DNA from: Nocardioides campestrisoli
GTDB taxonomy: Bacteria; Actinomycetota; Actinomycetes; Propionibacteriales; Nocardioidaceae
DNA length: 64,000 nucleotides
Reading direction: 5' to 3'
Assembly: GCF_013624435.2 (NCBI RefSeq)
Contig: NZ_CP061768.1
Location: forward strand, 434,001 to 498,000
Every line of letters starts with the position of its first letter. The stretch's first letter is position 1. Below the pieces are notes generated by a model. That model was not told the DNA's origin and ran no database searches. It saw nothing but the letters and a program-made list of their open reading frames with translations. Made by a program: the position numbers and the translations under genes. Shown piece after piece: positions 59,994-64,000 of this stretch.

Positions 59994-60502
59994 GCCTGCT
60001 CACCGACGAGGTGCGTGCCCTCGAGGGTCGCACCAAGGTCTACACCGCGCCCGAGCCGTTCGGCGCCGCCGCGGGGCGCTACTTCGGGCTCGCCATCGGC
60101 GACGCCAACCCGTTGTACTCCGATCCCGACTACGCCCGGGCCCAGGGCCTGGACGGCGTGACCGCGCCGCTGACGCTGGTCTGCGAGACCAACCAGTACG
60201 CCGCTCTGCCGGCGGACCACGAGGGCTACGCGGGTCACACCTGGGACCTCGACATCCCGCACACCCGCCAGGTCCGCGGCGGCAACGCCTACACCTTCCA
60301 CCGCCGCATCCGTCCCGAGGACGTGGTCACCGCGACCTGGCGGATCACCTCGGTCAGCGAGAAGGTCACCGGCTCGGGCAGCGCGATGCTGGTCGTCGCC
60401 TCGACCGCGACCTACACCAACCAGGACGACGAGCTGCTGGCGGAGAACGCGGAGACGATCATCTTCGTCGAGCTCGCGCGCAGCGGGACGGAGCAGGCAT
60501 GA
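59990..60502 (+). CDS. MaoC-like N-terminal hotdog protein (hydratase subunit A)
   Basis: A 170-residue hotdog-fold protein of the FAS1-dehydratase-region type: FGAAAGRYFGLAIGDANPLY near the N-terminus, DGVTAPLTLVCETNQY, and a strand-rich end. It resembles the N-half MaoC subunits such as ChsH2/HadA that pair with a catalytic partner. The next gene is that partner, in an ATGA overlap. Together they would hydrate an enoyl-CoA. Confidence 0.78.
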   Translation: MSLLTDEVRALEGRTKVYTAPEPFGAAAGRYFGLAIGDANPLYSDPDYARAQGLDGVTAPLTLVCETNQYAALPADHEGYAGHTWDLDIPHTRQVRGGNAYTFHRRIRPEDVVTATWRITSVSEKVTGSGSAMLVVASTATYTNQDDELLAENAETIIFVELARSGTEQA

Positions 60503-60966
60503 GCGAGCCCTTCCCCACGGTCTTCGCCGACCACGCGAGCCTCGCGGTCGGCGACCCCGTCCCCCCGCTGGAGCGCACGATCGGGCTGCCCGACATGGTC
60601 GCCTACGCCGGCGCCACCTGGGACTGGCACCGCCTGCACTACGACACGGCGTACGTCGCCGAGAAGGGCCTGCCCGGTCCGATCGTGGACGGGCAGGTCT
60701 ACGGAGCGCTCCTGGTCGAGATGCTCCAGGACTGGCTCGGCCCGCAGTCGTTCGTGCACCGGCTCGAGCTCAGCTTCCGCAACCTGGTCTTCGCCGGCGA
60801 GCGACTGCGCTGCACCGGCACGGTCACCGAGGTGGGCTCGGACCGCCTCACCGTGGAGCTGAAGGTCGTCGCGGTGGCCGAGGACGGGGCCGACGGGCGG
60901 GCGGCCGCCGCTCCGGCGCGTGCGGTGGTGCTGCTCGGCACGCCCGACGGTCCGGGTGCCGGATGA
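60499..60966 (+). CDS. MaoC-like catalytic hotdog protein (hydratase subunit B)
   Basis: A 155-residue MaoC domain: GLPDMVAYAGATWDWHRLHY with the catalytic Asp/His region, GLPGPIVDGQVYGALLVEML and FRNLVFAGERLRCTGTV. It resembles ChsH1-type subunits. Forms an R-hydratase-like pair with the 59990 product, and is followed directly by an Ltp2-like thiolase and a DUF35 protein. Confidence 0.8.
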   Translation: MSEPFPTVFADHASLAVGDPVPPLERTIGLPDMVAYAGATWDWHRLHYDTAYVAEKGLPGPIVDGQVYGALLVEMLQDWLGPQSFVHRLELSFRNLVFAGERLRCTGTVTEVGSDRLTVELKVVAVAEDGADGRAAAAPARAVVLLGTPDGPGAG

Positions 60967-62111
60967 GCACCGGCGTCGCGGTCGCCGGGGCGGCGGAGTG
61001 CGACCTGGGCGTCACCGGGAAGTCGATCCTGACCCTGCAGGCCCAGGCGGTGACCCGGGCACTGGCCGACGCGGGGCTCACCTTGGCCGACGTCGACGGT
61101 CTCGCCACCAACGGCATCTCGCGCTTCTCCGCGACCCAGCTCGCCGACTACCTCGGCGTGGTGCCCACCTGGACCGACTCGACCTTCGCGGGCGGCAGCG
61201 CCTTCGAGATGTACCTCGCCCGCGCCACCCAGGCGATCCAGGCCGGCCAGGCCAGCGTGGTGGTGATCTCCTATGCCTCCGACCAGCGCTCGGCCCGCTC
61301 GCGCCGGCTCGGCGGCGTCCATGAGCCCTGGGTTCCGGAGGCGGCCTTCGAGGAGCCCTACGACCCGCTGTTCCCGTTGTCGTACTACGCCATGGCGGCG
61401 CAGGCCTACCTGCACCGCTACGGCGGCACCCGCGAGCAGCTGGCCGAGGTCGCGGTCGCTGCCCGGGAGTGGGCGCTGCTCAACCCGAAGGCGTTCCGGC
61501 ACGGCAAGGGCTCGCTGAGCGTCTCCGACGTGGTCGACTCGCCGATGATCTCCTCGCCCCTGACGGCGGCGGACTGCTGCCTGGTCACCGACGGCGGGGG
61601 AGCAGTCGTGGTGACCTCCCTGGAGCGGGCCCGCGACCTGGCGCGGCGGCCGGTCGAGGTGCTCGGCTACGGCGAGCGGACCACCAACACCTCGTTCACC
61701 GCCGTGAGCGACCTGGCCGTCCCGGGGGCGCGAGGTGCCGTCCGGGACGCCTATGCGCGCGCCGGTGTCAGCGCCACCGACGTCGACGTGGCGCAGGTCT
61801 ACGACTCGTTCACGATCACCACCGTGCTCAGCCTCGAGGCGCTCGGCCTGTGCGGGGAGGGCGAGGCCCTGGCGTTCGTCCAGGGCGGCCGGATCCGTCC
61901 CGGAGGCGATCTCCCGCTCAACACCTCCGGGGGTGGGCTCTCCTACTGCCACCCCGGCCAGCTCGGGGTCCTGCTGCTCGTCGAGGCGGTGCGCCAGCTG
62001 CGCGGCGAGTGCGGCGCCCGCCAGGTCCAGGGCGCCGAGGTCGCCGTGGCGCACGGCACCGGCGGCATCCTCTCGACGCACGCGACGGTCGTCCTGGGGG
62101 TGGACCGATGA
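60963..62111 (+). CDS. Thiolase-fold lipid-transfer protein, Ltp2-like aldolase
   Basis: A 382-residue thiolase-superfamily protein. The usual nucleophile Cys is not found at the expected place, which reads TFAGGSAFEMYLARA. That is the pattern of SCPx/Ltp-type proteins, some of which (Ltp2) are retro-aldolases. AQVYDSFTITTVLSLEALGL and NTSGGGLSYCHPGQLG are the conserved C-terminal segments with Tyr, His and Cys. In steroid breakdown Ltp2 works with a DUF35 protein and a MaoC pair, and this operon has the same set in one row. Confidence 0.8.
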   Translation: MSTGVAVAGAAECDLGVTGKSILTLQAQAVTRALADAGLTLADVDGLATNGISRFSATQLADYLGVVPTWTDSTFAGGSAFEMYLARATQAIQAGQASVVVISYASDQRSARSRRLGGVHEPWVPEAAFEEPYDPLFPLSYYAMAAQAYLHRYGGTREQLAEVAVAAREWALLNPKAFRHGKGSLSVSDVVDSPMISSPLTAADCCLVTDGGGAVVVTSLERARDLARRPVEVLGYGERTTNTSFTAVSDLAVPGARGAVRDAYARAGVSATDVDVAQVYDSFTITTVLSLEALGLCGEGEALAFVQGGRIRPGGDLPLNTSGGGLSYCHPGQLGVLLLVEAVRQLRGECGARQVQGAEVAVAHGTGGILSTHATVVLGVDR

Positions 62112-62548
62112 GCCTTCCCGAGCAGGTCTCCGGCGGCTGGGTCCCGGGCGACGTCCCGCCCGCAGACGAGAACACGGCCGACTACTGGGCGGCCACCGAG
62201 CGGCACCGGCTCACGGTGCAGGAGTGCTCAGCCTGCCGGCACGTGCAGCACCCCCCGCGGGCGCTCTGCACCGGCTGCGGCTCGATGGACCACCTGGCGC
62301 AGGCCGACGCCGCCGGGACCGGCGTCGTGGACACCTTCACCGTGGTGCACCGGGCCCCCCGGCCGGAGCTCGAGGTGCCGTACACCGTGGCGCGCGTCCG
62401 CCTCGCCGAGGGCCCGGTCGTGCTCGCCCGCCTGGAGCCGGCGGAGCCCGGAGGCGGCTGGCGGATCGACGACCCCGTCGTCGTGGCCTGGGCCGATCTG
62501 GACGACGGCCGCGCCCTGCCCTACTTCATCCCTCGCACCGAGACCTGA
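62108..62548 (+). CDS. DUF35 zinc-ribbon/OB-fold partner protein
   Basis: A 146-residue protein with a zinc ribbon (CSACRHVQHPPRALCTGC, two CxxC pairs) followed by an OB fold (GVVDTFTVVHRAPRPELEVP). DUF35 proteins bind thiolase-fold enzymes and channel acyl-CoA. In ChsH2 the domain is fused to a MaoC domain; here it stands alone next to the Ltp2-like gene with an ATGA overlap. Confidence 0.85.
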   Translation: MSLPEQVSGGWVPGDVPPADENTADYWAATERHRLTVQECSACRHVQHPPRALCTGCGSMDHLAQADAAGTGVVDTFTVVHRAPRPELEVPYTVARVRLAEGPVVLARLEPAEPGGGWRIDDPVVVAWADLDDGRALPYFIPRTET

Positions 62549-62558
62549 GAGGCACCAG

Positions 62559-63719
62559 ATGGACTTCACGCTCAACGAGGACCAGGCGGAGTTCAAGGCC
62601 CTGCTCCGCCAGTTCGTGGACCGGGAGATCGTGCCGGTCGCCCGGGAGTGGGAGCAGAGTGGTCGCTACCCCACCGAGATCGTCGCCGGGATGGCCGACA
62701 TGGGTCTGTTCGGCATCACCGTCCCGGAGGAGTACGGCGGCCTCGACCTGGACCCGATCTCCTTCGCCCTGGTCTTCGAGGAGCTGGCCCGCGGCTGGAT
62801 GGGCATCGCCGGCATCCTGGGCAGCCACTCGCTGGCCTGCCGGCTGATCCACATGCACGGGACGCCGGAGCAGAAGGAGAAGTACCTCCCGGACCTGGCC
62901 ACCGGCAGGCGCCGTACCGCCATCGGCCTCACCGAGCCCGACGCGGGCACCGACCTCCAGGGGATCCGCACCACCGCCCGGCTGGAGGGCGACCACTACG
63001 TGGTCAACGGGTCCAAGACCTGGATCACCAACGCGAGGTACGCCGACCCGCTGCCGGTCCTGGTCAAGACCGACCCGGCCGCCTCGCCGGCGCACCGGGG
63101 GATGAGCGTGCTCCTGGTCGAGGCAGGCACCCCGGGGTTCGAGGTGACCAAGGACATCGGCAAGCTCGGCTACAAGGGCACCGAGTCCTGCGAGGTCGTG
63201 CTCGACGACGTCCGGGTGCCGGCGAGCCAGCTCGTCGGCGGGGTCGAGGGGCGCGGCATGCAGCAGGTGCTCTCGGCCCTGGAGTGGGGCCGGGTCAACA
63301 TCGCCGCCCGCTCGGTGGGCATCGCCCAGCGGGCCCACGACGAGGCGCTCGCCTACGCCCAGCAGCGCAAGGCGTTCGGCCAGCCGATCGCGGAGTTCCA
63401 GGCGATCCAACTGAAGCTGGGTGAGCTCGGCACCCAGGTGCAGGCTGCCCGGTTGATGGCCTACTGGGCGGCCGACGCGGTGCGCCGCGGGCGGGCCGAC
63501 GGCGCCACCGGGATGGCCAAGATCTTCTGCTCCGAGGTGGCGTTGCAGGCGGCGATCGACTCGATGAAGGTTCACGGGGGCTACGGCTACTCCACGGAGT
63601 TCGAGGTGGAGCGGCTCTACCGCGACTCGATCCTGATGAGCATCGGCGAGGGCACCAACGACATCCTGCGCACGGTCGTCGCGAAGTCGCTGATCAAGGG
63701 GGAGACCCGTGTCGGCTGA
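62559..63719 (+). CDS. Acyl-CoA dehydrogenase
   Basis: A 386-residue flavoenzyme of normal length: VPEEYGGLDLDPISFALVFE, TEPDAGTDLQGIRTTARLEG, KTWITNARYADPLPVLVKTD, YAQQRKAFGQPIAEFQAIQL and YGYSTEFEVERLYRDSILMS followed by GEGTNDILRTVVAKSL. The catalytic Glu in the EGTN segment is present, unlike the 27940 protein. It makes the enoyl-CoA that the MaoC pair could hydrate. RBS AGAGGCACC before the ATG. Confidence 0.92.
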   Translation: MDFTLNEDQAEFKALLRQFVDREIVPVAREWEQSGRYPTEIVAGMADMGLFGITVPEEYGGLDLDPISFALVFEELARGWMGIAGILGSHSLACRLIHMHGTPEQKEKYLPDLATGRRRTAIGLTEPDAGTDLQGIRTTARLEGDHYVVNGSKTWITNARYADPLPVLVKTDPAASPAHRGMSVLLVEAGTPGFEVTKDIGKLGYKGTESCEVVLDDVRVPASQLVGGVEGRGMQQVLSALEWGRVNIAARSVGIAQRAHDEALAYAQQRKAFGQPIAEFQAIQLKLGELGTQVQAARLMAYWAADAVRRGRADGATGMAKIFCSEVALQAAIDSMKVHGGYGYSTEFEVERLYRDSILMSIGEGTNDILRTVVAKSLIKGETRVG

Positions 63720-64000
63720 GGTCGCCGGAGAGGCTCTCGCGCACGGCGCCAGGCTCTCGCGCTCCGCGCTCTACGTGCCCGGGGACTCGCCGGAGAAGCT
63801 CCGCAGCGCCCTGGGCCGGGGTGCCGACGAGCTGATCGTCGACCTGGAGGACGCGGTGGCGCCGGGCCGCAAGGCGTTGGCGCGCGACCTGGTGGCCACC
63901 TGGCTCGACGGGCTGCCGCCCACCGACGTCGAGGTCTGGGTGCGGGTGAACGCCGGCCCGCCTGCGCTGGACGACATCCGTGCCGTCGCGGCGGCCGCCG
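63709..64000 (+). CDS. HpcH/HpaI-CitE-family lyase, N-terminal part (runs off the window)
   Basis: From GTG 63709, overlapping the dehydrogenase stop by 11 bases, 97 residues are visible: RSALYVPGDSPEKLRSALGR, ADELIVDLEDAVAPGRKALA and VWVRVNAGPPALDD. This is the start of a CitE-like (malyl-CoA / methylmalyl-CoA / citramalyl-CoA) lyase, with the substrate-binding Arg and metal-binding DLEDAV region. Coming after a mesaconyl-CoA hydratase-like enzyme, it could split an alkylmalyl-CoA into a keto acid and an acyl-CoA. The C-terminal part is outside the window. Confidence 0.85.
   Translation, partial: MSAEVAGEALAHGARLSRSALYVPGDSPEKLRSALGRGADELIVDLEDAVAPGRKALARDLVATWLDGLPPTDVEVWVRVNAGPPALDDIRAVAAAA

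Noticed and set aside
59990..63719. Steroid degradation cluster
   Set aside because: The MaoC/Ltp2/DUF35 set is steroid-like, but ring-degrading genes and KstR-type regulators are absent in the window.

Overview
The window is from a high-GC, non-plasmid-like actinobacterial chromosome. A class I lysyl-tRNA synthetase, a purA/purD/purB block, DUF3151 and F420-type enzymes together suggest Nocardioidaceae or a close relative; that assignment is inference. No tRNA, rRNA, phage or transposase gene was seen, and no stretch longer than about 300 bases lacks a gene.

Positions 1-12914 are ordinary chromosome: a DUF3151 protein, a secreted beta-propeller-like protein, lysS, an HTH regulator, a diacylglycerol-kinase-like lipid kinase, purA, an SDR, purD, purB and an ECF sigma factor with its partner membrane protein. 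Two copies of an extragenic palindromic element (11111-11169 and 12914-12999) bracket the sigma factor pair.

Positions 13031-64000 form one large accessory catabolic island of about 51 kb that continues past the window edge. It has about 15 transcription units. Each unit either starts at, or shares through a divergent promoter, one of 11 AT-rich boxes of the type ATATAYGATNT. Such boxes stand out in DNA of about 70% GC, and a GntR/FCD regulator (25797-26504) has its own box. I read this as a single local regulon.

The core of the island (34398-41460, with parts at 14290 and 51699-54491) encodes homologues of the plant chlorophyll-breakdown (PAO/phyllobilin) enzymes. These are two clear red chlorophyll catabolite reductase (RCCR)-like proteins and a third, distant member of that fold, a pheophorbide a oxygenase-like Rieske protein, a chlorophyll b reductase (NOL/NYC1)-like SDR, a divinyl-chlorophyllide 8-vinyl-reductase-like SDR, and two alpha/beta hydrolases that could be chlorophyllase/pheophytinase-like and MES-like esterases. 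No photosynthesis gene is visible, so the likely role is degradation of (bacterio)chlorophyll or related tetrapyrroles as nutrients. This is the candidate undescribed system.

Around the core are enzymes that could finish the job. Two maleate-isomerase-family proteins, an isochorismatase-family amidase, a nitrilase-family protein, two CaiB-type CoA transferases, a mesaconyl-CoA-hydratase-like MaoC protein, a CitE-like lyase, an ICL/PEP-mutase-family lyase and an MmgE/PrpD protein would suit alkyl-maleimides and alkyl-maleates derived from pyrrole rings. An Ltp2/DUF35/MaoC hydratase-aldolase set, two acyl-CoA dehydrogenases, two aldehyde dehydrogenases and an acyl-CoA synthetase would suit side chains or phytol.

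Uptake seems to be served by a branched-chain-amino-acid-type ABC transporter with a fused permease-permease-ATPase, an MFS transporter, and a surface module made of a class E-like sortase, an LPKTG neocarzinostatin-fold protein, an LPQTG protein and a large membrane-anchored exported protein. Pathway assignments are inference from family membership and gene order; no substrate is proven by the sequence.
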